The notes beneath the pieces were generated by a model, which did not search any database, had not been told where the DNA came from, and saw only the letters and a list, made by a program, of their open reading frames with translations. A DNA stretch of 64,000 bases from Chloroflexota bacterium (lineage in GTDB: Bacteria; Chloroflexota; Anaerolineae; Anaerolineales; Anaerolineaceae): NCBI GenBank assembly GCA_012522475.1, contig JAAYKH010000043.1:1-64000 (forward strand), given 5' to 3'. Position numbers and translations under genes: made by a program. This document shows positions 26,474 through 34,359 of the stretch, one piece after another (the first letter of the stretch is position 1; each line of letters opens with the position of its first letter).

Positions 26474-27574
26474 ATGACAAAGACGAATGAAACACATACA
26501 GAGCTGGCGCTGGAAATCGGCGCGAGCCAGCTTGAGTTATTAGAAAAATTATGTAATGCCACAGCCGTATCGGGTGATGAGCATGAAGTCCGCCAGATCG
26601 TTCTTGAGGAGATCAAGCCGCATGTGGACGAGGTTAAAGTGGACGCGCTGGGAAATGTTTTGGCGACCAGGTTCGGACGTGGAGAAAACCGCCTGCGGGT
26701 GATGCTGGCAGCCCATATGGATGAGATTGGTTTTATGGTTGTTAAAAAACATGATGATGGGCTGTTTGAATTTGAACGCATTGGCGGCATTGATGAACGT
26801 CAGCTGCCCGGTAAACCCGTCCTGGTTGGAAGGGAGCATCTGCCTGGTGTGATTGGCGCCAAACCGATCCATATGACCACGTCCAACGAACGCAAAAATA
26901 AGATTGAAACCTCGGCTCTGCGGATTGACTTGGGGCCGGAGATCGGTGACAAGGTAAAACCCAGCGATCGGGCGGCCTTTGCCACGCGGTTTGAGGTCAT
27001 CGGGCCAAGTCTGCGCGCCAAAGCCCTGGATAACCGGCTGGGTGTGGCGACTTTGATTGAATTGCTCAAGCATGCTCCGGAGCAAATTGATCTGTTGGCG
27101 GCCTTCACGGTTCAGGAGGAAGTTGGCCTGCGGGGTGCAGGTGTGGCTGCGTATGCCTTCCACCCGGATATGGCGGTGGCAGTGGATGCCACCCCGGCGA
27201 ATGATTTTCCGCATTGGGATGATGACGATGAAAATGATCGCTATAATACCCGACTGGATGCAGGCCCGGCTATTTATGTGATGGATTTTTACACGATCCC
27301 TGACCGCAGACTGATCAATTGGCTGGTGGAGACCGGTGAACAAACGGGTACCCCTTACCAATTACGACAGCCAGGCGGCGGCGGAACAGATGCGGGCGCC
27401 ATCCACAAGGTGCGTGAAGGTATTCCCAGTGTTTCTGTTTCGGTGCCGATCCGCTATGCCCATACTGCGGTCAGCTTAGCCCGCCTGGATGATTGGGCAT
27501 ATACCCTCAATTTGCTGCACACTGCGCTGGGCAGGATTACCCCCGACCTGCTGGCAGGTGAGCGACGGGATTGA
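26474..27574 (+). CDS. M42 family metallo-aminopeptidase, second of three (366 aa)
   Basis: Same family as the genes on either side, with AAHMDEIGFMV, KALDNRLGVA, TVQEEVGLRGA, AVAVDATPAN and RYAHTAVS supplying the metal and catalytic residues. The 3-bp gap after the first M42 gene shows that they are co-transcribed, and the peptides differ too much in sequence to be a recent duplication. It has a slightly extended, acidic insert (HWDDDDENDR) after the fifth ligand region that neither neighbour has. Probably a cytosolic peptide-trimming enzyme with a different residue preference; the specificity cannot be read from sequence by eye. Confidence 0.88.
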   Translation: MTKTNETHTELALEIGASQLELLEKLCNATAVSGDEHEVRQIVLEEIKPHVDEVKVDALGNVLATRFGRGENRLRVMLAAHMDEIGFMVVKKHDDGLFEFERIGGIDERQLPGKPVLVGREHLPGVIGAKPIHMTTSNERKNKIETSALRIDLGPEIGDKVKPSDRAAFATRFEVIGPSLRAKALDNRLGVATLIELLKHAPEQIDLLAAFTVQEEVGLRGAGVAAYAFHPDMAVAVDATPANDFPHWDDDDENDRYNTRLDAGPAIYVMDFYTIPDRRLINWLVETGEQTGTPYQLRQPGGGGTDAGAIHKVREGIPSVSVSVPIRYAHTAVSLARLDDWAYTLNLLHTALGRITPDLLAGERRD

Positions 27575-27632
27575 TGATCTTGTGTGTGATGAGATGTGAT
27601 TATTTAATTTAAATACCCTCAGGAGTTGCTTT

Positions 27633-28631
27633 ATGAAACCTTTAATCAAAAAACTTGTTGAAACACCCGGACCTTCCGGTTTTGAATACGCTATTCGCGA
27701 TGTGATCCGCGAAGAAATCGCAGATTTTGCCGACGAAATTCGTGTGGACGCCCTGGGCAGCCTGATTGCCAAAAAAGGCACCAAAACTGATGCAGGCCTG
27801 CGGGTGATGATCTCGGCGCATATCGATGAGATCGGACTGATGGCCACGCACATTGACGAGCATGGTTTTGTGCGCTTTGTCAATATTGGCGGTGTATCAC
27901 CCCTGACCTGTATTGGCGGGCGCGTCTTGTTTATGGACGGCACCCAGGGCGTCATCGGGATGGATGGGATTGAGCGGGGCAAAATGCCCGCACTATCCGA
28001 TCTATTTATTGATGTGGGCGCGACCAGCAAGGATGATTGCCCGGTGAAGGTTGGCGATGTGTGCGGATTTGAACGCCCGTTTTTGGATTTGGGCAAGCGT
28101 ATGGTGGCCAAATCAATGGATGATCGCATTGCGGCAGTCGTGGCGATCGAAGCGATGAAACGGCTTAAAAACACCCCGCATGAAGTGCACTTTGTGTTCA
28201 GCACACAGGAGGAAGTAGGCTTGCGCGGTGCCATCACCGCGGCTTATGGTGTTGACCCGGAGGTGGGCTTTGCTATCGATGTGACCCGCAGTGGAGACAC
28301 ACCGCGCACCAACCCGAAAATGGCCACAGCTTTAGGCGATGGGCCCGCCATTAAAGTGCGCGATGCCAGCTTTATTGCTGACCCCCGGCTGGTGGAGTGG
28401 ATGGTTAAATCGGCACAGGACGCGGGCATTCCTTACCAGATGGAAGTGCTGGAAGCAGGTGGAACTGACGGACGCGCCATTCAATTAACCCGGGCTGGTG
28501 TGCCGGCCGGGTGTGTTTCGATTGTCTGCCGCTATATTCATTCCCCGTCCGAGATGGTAGACTCTGACGATGTTGAAAATGCAGTGCGCTTATTGGTAAA
28601 ATTGCTGGAAGCACCGATTATTTTAGATTAA
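27633..28631 (+). CDS. M42 family metallo-aminopeptidase, third of three (332 aa)
   Basis: The shortest of the triplet, with SAHIDEIGLMA, SMDDRIAAV, STQEEVGLRGA, FAIDVTRSGD and RYIHSPSE providing the ligands and the catalytic Glu. It starts ETPGPSGFEYAIRDVIREE, the standard M42 N-terminus. The ribosome-binding site is CTCAGGAGT before ATG 27633. It lies 58 bp downstream of the second gene. The ligand set is intact, so all three enzymes are expected to be active and perhaps form homomeric or mixed cages. Confidence 0.88.
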   Translation: MKPLIKKLVETPGPSGFEYAIRDVIREEIADFADEIRVDALGSLIAKKGTKTDAGLRVMISAHIDEIGLMATHIDEHGFVRFVNIGGVSPLTCIGGRVLFMDGTQGVIGMDGIERGKMPALSDLFIDVGATSKDDCPVKVGDVCGFERPFLDLGKRMVAKSMDDRIAAVVAIEAMKRLKNTPHEVHFVFSTQEEVGLRGAITAAYGVDPEVGFAIDVTRSGDTPRTNPKMATALGDGPAIKVRDASFIADPRLVEWMVKSAQDAGIPYQMEVLEAGGTDGRAIQLTRAGVPAGCVSIVCRYIHSPSEMVDSDDVENAVRLLVKLLEAPIILD

Positions 28632-28657
28632 CTGCCAGAAAGGATGGTAGATCGTCG

Positions 28658-29968
28658 TTGAAGCGGGTTAAACTTTTTTTAAGGGTTGGGGTATTACTCA
28701 GCTTGCTGCTTTCTGCTTGTTCGGGCTTACCCTTTGACCTGCCCTGGATTACAGAAGACCTATCGACACCCACTGCGCCCGTTGATGTCGCCGGAGAAGC
28801 CACACCCGCGCCCGACCCGACGCAAGCGGTTGAAGCAACCCCCGCGCCGATTGACAGCTTGACGATTTGGGTGCCGCCCGATATGGACCCTGAACTGAAG
28901 ACCGAAGCCACGATCCTTTTTCAAGACCGTTTGGAAGCTTTTTCTGCCGACCATGACGGCATTGAAGTCCATGTCAGGGTTAAACCAGCCAGTGGCGCCG
29001 GCGGCTTATTGGATGCACTCACCGCCAGCAGTGCAGCAGCACCTGACTCTTTACCAGATTTAATTGCCCTGACGCGAGCCGACCTGGAGACAGCCGCGCT
29101 GAAAGGCTTGATCTCTTCGATGGATGGGATGACGGAAATTCCGGATGATGCCGATTGGTATGGTTTTACCCGCAACATGGCTCTGATCCAAGGCAGCACC
29201 TTTAGTTTGCCCTTTGCAGCGGATGCACTTGTATTGGTCTATCGCCCTGAATATGTTCTCGACCCGCCCCATACCTGGAGCGACCTTTTTGATGAAAAAC
29301 TTGAACTGGTCTTCCCGGCCGAACACGATCAGGCGCTCTTCCCGATGACCATGTATCTGGCGGAAGGCGGTAAATTACAGGATTCACAGCGGCGTCCCCA
29401 GCTTGAACTCGCACCCCTGACGGAGGTTTTCCGGCTGTTTGAACAGGGTGTTCAAACAGGGGCCTTCCCGGATTGGTTAAACCAGTATCAGTCATCTTCG
29501 CAGGTTTGGACAGCCTTTAATGAGGGGCAGATCGATTTAGCTGTTACCTGGGTGTCTTATTACTTGCAGGAGGCACCCCCTGATGCGATGATCGCACCCC
29601 TTTTTCCGGGTTCAGAGGAGACTTTTTCCATGGGCACAGGTCTGAGCTGGTCTCTGGCTTCGCCGTATGAAAACCGACACCCTCTGGCTGTGAAATTGGC
29701 AGAGTATTTGGTGCAATCGGAGTTCCTGGCAGAATGGACTCGTGCTGCAGGTTATCTGCCTCCCCGTCCTTCCGCATTGGAAGGTTGGACCAACCAGAAA
29801 ATTCGGGCAACGCTCAGCCAAATTGCGATGACAGCGGTTTTGCGACCGCCAAATGAGGTCATCCTCGCCCTGGGGCCGTTCCTTCGGGATGGCAGCCGGC
29901 AGGTGCTGCAAGGATTGACCGACCCAGCCCAGGCGGCCCAACTGGTGATTGAAGGTTTGGGAGAATGA
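28658..29968 (+). CDS. Extracellular solute-binding lipoprotein (436 aa)
   Basis: Begins at TTG 28658 with a lipoprotein signal (LLSLLLSACSG, lipobox LSAC), a short Pro/Thr/Ala-rich linker and then a type-1 solute-binding domain: LTIWVPPDMDPE, LPDLIALTRADLET and the PFAADALVLVYRPEY hinge region resemble the SBP_bac_1/8 family that binds sugars or polyols. No permease or ATPase genes are adjacent, so it must use a transporter encoded elsewhere or serve another role. Its stop codon overlaps the start of a small two-helix membrane protein (ATGA), which makes that protein a likely partner. Ligand unknown. Confidence 0.82.
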   Translation: MKRVKLFLRVGVLLSLLLSACSGLPFDLPWITEDLSTPTAPVDVAGEATPAPDPTQAVEATPAPIDSLTIWVPPDMDPELKTEATILFQDRLEAFSADHDGIEVHVRVKPASGAGGLLDALTASSAAAPDSLPDLIALTRADLETAALKGLISSMDGMTEIPDDADWYGFTRNMALIQGSTFSLPFAADALVLVYRPEYVLDPPHTWSDLFDEKLELVFPAEHDQALFPMTMYLAEGGKLQDSQRRPQLELAPLTEVFRLFEQGVQTGAFPDWLNQYQSSSQVWTAFNEGQIDLAVTWVSYYLQEAPPDAMIAPLFPGSEETFSMGTGLSWSLASPYENRHPLAVKLAEYLVQSEFLAEWTRAAGYLPPRPSALEGWTNQKIRATLSQIAMTAVLRPPNEVILALGPFLRDGSRQVLQGLTDPAQAAQLVIEGLGE

Positions 29969-30321
29969 CAATGCCGGATCAATTTGAGGATTTAAACGGA
30001 TCATTTTGGGGGGACCGGTTGCTGTGGGCTTTGATTGCGATGATTGTGCTGATTGTTGCTATTGCTGCGCTGGCTTTGCACAGCCCGATCTCACAACCGA
30101 TTGGGGAACGGACCCCAGGGCCTGAGCTGGAAGAGATGCCGGCGGGGGCCGTTTTGGCAGCATACCCGGAGTCAGGACAGTCTGCACTTCAAGAGGAGAG
30201 CTATTTAGACCCTGAAGAAATTGGCCATACGGGTGGGATTATTTTCTGGAGTACGGTTTTGATCTTGATTGCGGTGGTGGCTACACTACGCGAGACGATC
30301 TTGCGTAAAAAAAAATCTTAA
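29965..30321 (+). CDS. Small two-helix membrane protein (118 aa)
   Basis: Two predicted membrane segments: about 22-43 (WALIAMIVLIVAIAALAL) and 88-108 (IIFWSTVLILIAVVATL), with a short soluble stretch between them. Its ATG overlaps the stop codon of the solute-binding lipoprotein by 4 bp (ATGA), so translation is coupled. It is much too short for a transporter permease and matches no family I know. Perhaps an anchor or accessory subunit for the solute-binding lipoprotein. Alternative start at the next in-frame Met (29971). Confidence 0.6.
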   Translation: MTMPDQFEDLNGSFWGDRLLWALIAMIVLIVAIAALALHSPISQPIGERTPGPELEEMPAGAVLAAYPESGQSALQEESYLDPEEIGHTGGIIFWSTVLILIAVVATLRETILRKKKS

Positions 30322-30345
30322 TCCAGGCGTTTTTCCCATGAGAGA

Positions 30346-30708
30346 ATGTCAATGACAGATCGCTTAGAAGCATTCCAAACATACCGTCAGCAAATGAACG
30401 CGCGCATTGCCGCGATTAACCATTTGGGCATCAAACGATTTTTTAACCTAGATACCCATGCCTATGAAGATGGTGCATTAAGTAAAAAGGAAAAAGAACT
30501 GCTGGGCCTGGTGGCTTCGCTGGTACTGCGGTGTAACGACTGTATTGACTATCATATCCTGCAGTGCGTGGACACCGGTTGGACGGATGCAGAGATTTAC
30601 GATGCTTTCAATGTGGGCTTGGTTGTGGGCGGAAGTATCGTCATTCCGCATTTACGCCACGCAGTGGAGACCCTGGACCTTTACCGGGCGGAAAATCCTC
30701 TGGAATAA
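30346..30708 (+). CDS. Carboxymuconolactone decarboxylase/AhpD-like protein (120 aa)
   Basis: A small all-helical AhpD-fold protein. The redox site is Cys63-x-x-Cys66 in LRCNDCIDYH with the conserved His70, as in AhpD and related alkylhydroperoxide-reductase-like proteins. Likely a thiol-dependent peroxide or disulfide reductant; true carboxymuconolactone decarboxylase activity is unlikely because the CxxC form is of the AhpD type. It follows the small membrane protein by 24 bp, so it may belong to the same transcript. Second possible start at 30352. Confidence 0.83.
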   Translation: MSMTDRLEAFQTYRQQMNARIAAINHLGIKRFFNLDTHAYEDGALSKKEKELLGLVASLVLRCNDCIDYHILQCVDTGWTDAEIYDAFNVGLVVGGSIVIPHLRHAVETLDLYRAENPLE

Positions 30709-30732
30709 ATTTTCTTTTACGATTACGGCACA

Positions 30733-30759
30733 GGTCTGTCTGAACAGGACAGCCTTTTT
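30733..30759 (+). terminator. Terminator after the AhpD-like gene
   Basis: GG(T)CTGTC-N7-GACAGCC stem (30733-30754) with one bulged T, followed directly by TTTTT. It closes the transcript that began near the M42 cluster; the pepP-like gene has its own TATAAT at 30781. Confidence 0.75.
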
Positions 30760-30817
30760 ATAATCCATACTTCTATCGATTATAATTATCCTCATTGTTA
30801 ACCAAGGAGGCTGGATC

Positions 30818-31936
30818 ATGCAAGAACGCATAAAGAAATTAACAAAACTGATGGGTGAATTTGATTTGCCAGGGATCGCTTTAAACCCGGGCCCTACGCT
30901 GACCTACCTGACGGGCCTGGAATTTCATCTGATGGAGCGCCCGACAGTACTGTTGATCACCGTTGAAGGAAAAACTGCACTGGTCTTGCCGGCCCTGGAA
31001 GTTGGAAAACTGGCGAGCATGCCGATAAAAATAGAGGCTTTTAATTACAGCGATGATCCGGCAACCCGCTCGGAGGCCTTTGTCCGGGCGGCTGAACTCC
31101 TTAACTTTTCCGCCAAGGAACTTGGGGTTGAGGCCACCCGTATGCGCTACCTGGAATTGATGTACCTGGGGGACGCCTTCCCCGAGCTGGGCTTTTTAGA
31201 TGCGAGTGCCTGCCTGGCGGAATTGCGCATTGTGAAGGACGAGGACGAGCAAGGAAAAATGCGGCAGGCCGCTGTCATTGCCCAAAATGCATTGTTAGCG
31301 ACATTGAAGGACATCAAAGCCGGGATGACCGAAGTGGAAGTTGCTAACCAGTTGATGATCCAATTATTGCGCGCCGGGTCTGACCCGAGCCTGCCATTTG
31401 CTCCGATTGTCGCCTTTGGGGAGAATACCGCCGACCCACACAGCGTGCCCTCTGGAAGGCGATTAAAACCGGGCGACTTGCTGCTGGTGGATTGGGGCGC
31501 CAGTTATCAAGGTTATTTCTCCGATATTACCCGCACGTTTACCCTGGGTGAGGTTGACCCAGAACTGCAAAAAATCGGGGAGATTGTCCTACGTGCTAAT
31601 TTGGCTGGCCAAACGGCCGGCTGTGCGGGGATTGAAGCGGGCGCGGTTGACCGGGCGGCCCGGGCAGTAATAACGGACGCGGGCTATGGACATGCCTTTA
31701 TCCACCGTACCGGGCATGGTTTGGGGATGGAAGCGCACGAAGAACCGTATATTTTTGATACGAACCCACGTATCCTGACCTCTGGAATGACCTTTACGGT
31801 TGAGCCTGGAATTTACCTGCCGGGTAAGGGCGGGGTTCGCATTGAGGATGATATGGTGGTAACGGAAACCGGGTTTGAATCCTTGACGGATATGCCGCGC
31901 CAGGTGCTCCCCCTGGAAGCGTTTATGGAAAACTGA
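30818..31936 (+). CDS. M24 family aminopeptidase (Xaa-Pro type, 372 aa)
   Basis: N-terminal creatinase-like domain (about 1-125) and C-terminal pita-bread catalytic domain. Metal ligands are recognised in LLVDWGASYQGYFSDITRT (two Asp), HRTGHGLGMEAHE (His), FTVEPGIYLPG (Glu) and GVRIEDDMVV (Glu). This is a PepP/PepQ-type peptidase that removes residues before proline, in the cytosol. Ribosome-binding site AAGGAGG lies 9 nt before the ATG. It is followed 10 bp later by an MFS gene and then the metallo-hydrolase, so it probably heads an operon. Confidence 0.9.
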   Translation: MQERIKKLTKLMGEFDLPGIALNPGPTLTYLTGLEFHLMERPTVLLITVEGKTALVLPALEVGKLASMPIKIEAFNYSDDPATRSEAFVRAAELLNFSAKELGVEATRMRYLELMYLGDAFPELGFLDASACLAELRIVKDEDEQGKMRQAAVIAQNALLATLKDIKAGMTEVEVANQLMIQLLRAGSDPSLPFAPIVAFGENTADPHSVPSGRRLKPGDLLLVDWGASYQGYFSDITRTFTLGEVDPELQKIGEIVLRANLAGQTAGCAGIEAGAVDRAARAVITDAGYGHAFIHRTGHGLGMEAHEEPYIFDTNPRILTSGMTFTVEPGIYLPGKGGVRIEDDMVVTETGFESLTDMPRQVLPLEAFMEN

Positions 31937-31946
31937 TCGTGCTGGG

Positions 31947-33071
31947 ATGACACGGGATTTAAAAATCGTTTCAGCATCGATGTTAATCTGGGGGATCGGT
32001 GAGGGAATGTTCTTCATTTTTCAACCTCTGTACATTCAGGAGCTGGGTGCAGACCCGATTCTGATCGGGATGATCTTGGGCGTGAACGGCCTGATGATGA
32101 CCCTGTCACAGATCCCTTCGGGGTACCTGGCGGATAAGCTGGGGCGCAGACCCTTAATGTGGTTTTCCTGGGTTGCCGGGCTGGCGGCGGTCTGGATTAT
32201 GGCCCTGGCCTCTTCGTTGGGCGTTTTTTTGATCGGGTTGATGCTGTATGGTTTAACCTCTTCGGTGGTGGCGCCGTTGAATACCTACGTGCAGGCAGCA
32301 CGGGGTGATTGGTCGGTTGGGCGGGCGGTGAGCTTTGTCTCTGCTGCCCATCATGTCGGCGGAATTTTCGGCCCAATTATTGGTGGGATCGTTGCAGAAA
32401 ACTATCATTTACGTGCCGTCTATTTTGCTGCCGGGGTTTTGTTTGCTATTTCAACCCTGATCGTTTTATTCATCCGCAAACAGTCTGCAGAGAGTCTGGT
32501 TAAGGTGGAAGGCGATGCGCACTTGATGCAGAATCAGCGGTTTATGAGCATGCTGGGTGTGATCGCCCTGGTGATGGTTGCGGTAACGCTCCCGCAGCCG
32601 CTGACGGCGAATTTTTTACAAAATCAGCGGGGGCTTTCCCTCGCACATATTGGGCAATTGGGCGCGCTTGGCGCGCTGGGCAGTGTTCTGATGATGCTGG
32701 GCTTGGGCCACCTGCCGGCGAGCCAGGCCATGCTGATTGGTCAGGGCGGCCTGGTGTTGTTTGCGGGATTAATCTGGGGTGGTGGCAGCTTTTTATGGTA
32801 CGGGTTGGGTTATCTCTTCCTGGGCGGTTACCGCCTGTGCCGGGCGATGGCAGTCACCCTGGTTCAACCTCTGGTGCGTGAATATGAAGTTGGGTTGGCT
32901 TTCGGGATTGTTGAAAGCGCAGCCCTGTTGGCCTTTGTGATTGCGCCTATTTTGGCCGGCTTTTTATACGATTGGCAGCCGGCCTCGGTTTACCCAGTCA
33001 GCCTGCTGGTATTAGCCCTGGCTTTTTTATTAAGTCACCGCTATTTTAAGCGCACCCAGCAAAGACTGTAA
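31947..33071 (+). CDS. MFS transporter (374 aa)
   Basis: A twelve-helix major facilitator protein with the MFS motif GYLADKLGRRP in the 2-3 loop and about ten residues of cytosolic N-terminus. It starts 10 bp after the M24 peptidase stop codon, so it is co-transcribed; the combination of a peptidase, an exporter/importer and a hydrolase suggests uptake or export of a peptide or ester-like small molecule (inference only). It is not closely related to the other two MFS genes in the window. Substrate unknown. Confidence 0.87.
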   Translation: MTRDLKIVSASMLIWGIGEGMFFIFQPLYIQELGADPILIGMILGVNGLMMTLSQIPSGYLADKLGRRPLMWFSWVAGLAAVWIMALASSLGVFLIGLMLYGLTSSVVAPLNTYVQAARGDWSVGRAVSFVSAAHHVGGIFGPIIGGIVAENYHLRAVYFAAGVLFAISTLIVLFIRKQSAESLVKVEGDAHLMQNQRFMSMLGVIALVMVAVTLPQPLTANFLQNQRGLSLAHIGQLGALGALGSVLMMLGLGHLPASQAMLIGQGGLVLFAGLIWGGGSFLWYGLGYLFLGGYRLCRAMAVTLVQPLVREYEVGLAFGIVESAALLAFVIAPILAGFLYDWQPASVYPVSLLVLALAFLLSHRYFKRTQQRL

Positions 33072-33106
33072 CGGCAGCTTGCGGGAATAAAAAAAGGAGG
33101 TTTGCA

Positions 33107-33748
33107 ATGACACTTGAAATTATCCACCTGATTTTAGGGCCCCTTGGTAATAATGTATACCTTCTGGGTGACCATACTAGCGGTGACGCGGTGGTGATCG
33201 ACCCCAGTTTTGAGTCGCGGGCTGTGCTTGACCAGGCAGAAACCTTGGGTTGGACCCTGCGCGGCATCTGGCTGACACACGGGCATTTTGACCATCTCGC
33301 CGGAGCGGGCGAGATTGCCCGGGCTTTTACGCCGCACCTGCCGGTGGGTTTACATCCAGATGATCTGGCCTGGTACAGACAGGAAGGGGGGGCGGGTCAA
33401 TTTGGGATGTCGATTTCGCCGCTGCCGCAAGAAACTAGCCCCTTGACGCATGGTACGCCATTGGGTTTGCGGGCAGACCTGCCGCCGGTGGCTGAGGTGC
33501 GTCATGCGCCCGGTCATAGCGCCGGGCACGTTATGTTCTATGTGGAGCGTCTGGGCACTTTGTTCTGCGGTGACGTTATCTTTTACCAGGGCATCGGACG
33601 GACAGACCTGGCCGGCGGAGACCTGGAAACCCTGCTGGAGAGCATCCGCGCCCAGGTATTTTCTCTGCCGGATGAAACGCGTTTATTGCCCGGCCACGGC
33701 CCGGAGACCACGGTTGGCTTCGAGCGGGCGAATAACCCATTCTTATAA
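33107..33748 (+). CDS. MBL-fold metallo-hydrolase, glyoxalase II-like (213 aa)
   Basis: A small metallo-beta-lactamase-fold hydrolase with the metal motif THGHFDHLAG, a second His in APGHSAGHVMFY, an Asp in FCGDVIFY and a C-terminal His in LPGHGPET. This is the glyoxalase II-like (YcbL-type) branch, usually hydrolysing thioesters. Ribosome-binding site AAAAGGAGG is 6 nt before the ATG. The last codons and the following 70 bp are repeated 1.7 kb downstream next to rny (see repeats), so the gene end marks one side of a rearranged segment. The hydrolase itself is intact. Confidence 0.88.
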   Translation: MTLEIIHLILGPLGNNVYLLGDHTSGDAVVIDPSFESRAVLDQAETLGWTLRGIWLTHGHFDHLAGAGEIARAFTPHLPVGLHPDDLAWYRQEGGAGQFGMSISPLPQETSPLTHGTPLGLRADLPPVAEVRHAPGHSAGHVMFYVERLGTLFCGDVIFYQGIGRTDLAGGDLETLLESIRAQVFSLPDETRLLPGHGPETTVGFERANNPFL

Positions 33749-33819
33749 ACAGAAACTGGAGTTGTTTTCCAACAAAAAAAATTGTGAAAGATCCTGTTAA
33801 ATAAAAAAAGCTGTCTAAA
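33723..33819. repeat. Direct repeat copy A at the end of the MBL hydrolase gene
   Basis: This 97-bp segment covers the last nine codons and the AT-rich 3' flank of the MBL hydrolase gene. It is about 80% identical to 35482..35580; AGCGGGCGAA, ACCCATTC, TATAAACAGAAAC and CCTGTTAAATAAAAAAAGCTG are shared. It ends in an imperfect GCTGT...ACAGC hairpin, weaker than the perfect one in copy B. Confidence 0.8.
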
Positions 33820-33851
33820 TGTGAAACTTTTTTAAAACAGCTTCTCTATGC

Positions 33852-33857
33852 TAAAAT
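33852..33857 (+). promoter_or_regulatory. -10 box of tRNA-Leu
   Basis: TAAAAT 11 bp before the tRNA 5' end; a T-rich element lies at the -35 position. Confidence 0.4.
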
Positions 33858-33868
33858 CAAACACGCCG

Positions 33869-33955
33869 GCAGGCATGGCGGAATTAGCAGATGCGCACGG
33901 TTCAGGTCCGTGTGCTCGCAATAGCATGGAGGTTCAAGTCCTCTTGCCTGCACCA
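33869..33955 (+). tRNA. tRNA-Leu (anticodon CAG)
   Basis: A class II tRNA of 87 nt including an encoded 3' CCA. The acceptor stem pairs GCAGGCA with TGCCTGC. The anticodon stem CACGG/CCGTG encloses a loop with CAG, which reads CUG codons. The long variable arm (TGCTCGCAATAGCA) is typical for leucine, and the T-arm is GAGG-TTCAAGT-CCTC. A strong terminator follows 5 bp later. It sits inside the segment bracketed by the two diverged direct repeats. Confidence 0.95.
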
Positions 33956-33959
33956 TAAG

Positions 33960-34008
33960 ACCACTCTGTTACAATTACAAACATTGTATCAATAACAGGG
34001 TGGTTTTT
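33960..34008 (+). terminator. Terminator of tRNA-Leu
   Basis: ACCACTCTGTTA...TAACAGGGTGGT forms a 12-position stem with one mismatch (33960-34004), followed by a T-run. A second, weaker AAAAGCC/GGGCTTTT hairpin lies at about 34018-34050. Confidence 0.85.
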
Positions 34009-34359
34009 CATATGCGAAAAGCCTGTTAAACAGCCATTTTGCGGGCTTTTATCTTTTGCTTTCGTGTGTTGCACGCGGGATATCATGAACTAAAAAGTTG
34101 ACCCAAAATCTCAAATCACTGCCCAAATATCATTTGTGCGCTAAAGGAAACGCCAACGAGCAAGTAAGGTGTTCACTTTTTTGAAGGGGTGTTCATTCCG
34201 GTGTTTGAGGTTCAATAAGAGCATAGAAAACCCCGGCAGAGTCGATTCAGCCCATGTCTAGGTTTTTGATTTATTTTAGAGATCATGTTATCATGGGTAA
34301 AAGTCATCATATTAAGTATTGTTTTAAAAACTCAATCTAAAAATTTATGAGAGGAGGAT
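34009..34359. other. Non-coding spacer with GGTGTTCA direct repeats (possible insertion-sequence scar)
   Basis: This 350-bp stretch between tRNA-Leu and the WD40 lipoprotein has no ORF. The octamer GGTGTTCA occurs at 34168 and 34188 (20-bp period) and a variant follows at 34200, a pattern I associate with the repeated ends of some insertion sequences (IS21-like); no transposase remains. A promoter for the next gene is at 34266. Confidence 0.3.
34266..34294 (+). promoter_or_regulatory. Promoter of the WD40-type lipoprotein gene
   Basis: TTGATT (34266-34271), 17-bp spacer, TATCAT (34289-34294), 65 bp before the start codon. Confidence 0.5.

Noticed and set aside
26549-27361. 270-aa minus-strand ORF opposite the second M42 gene
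   Set aside because: Plus-strand product has complete M42 ligand motifs; the antisense frame is a shadow.
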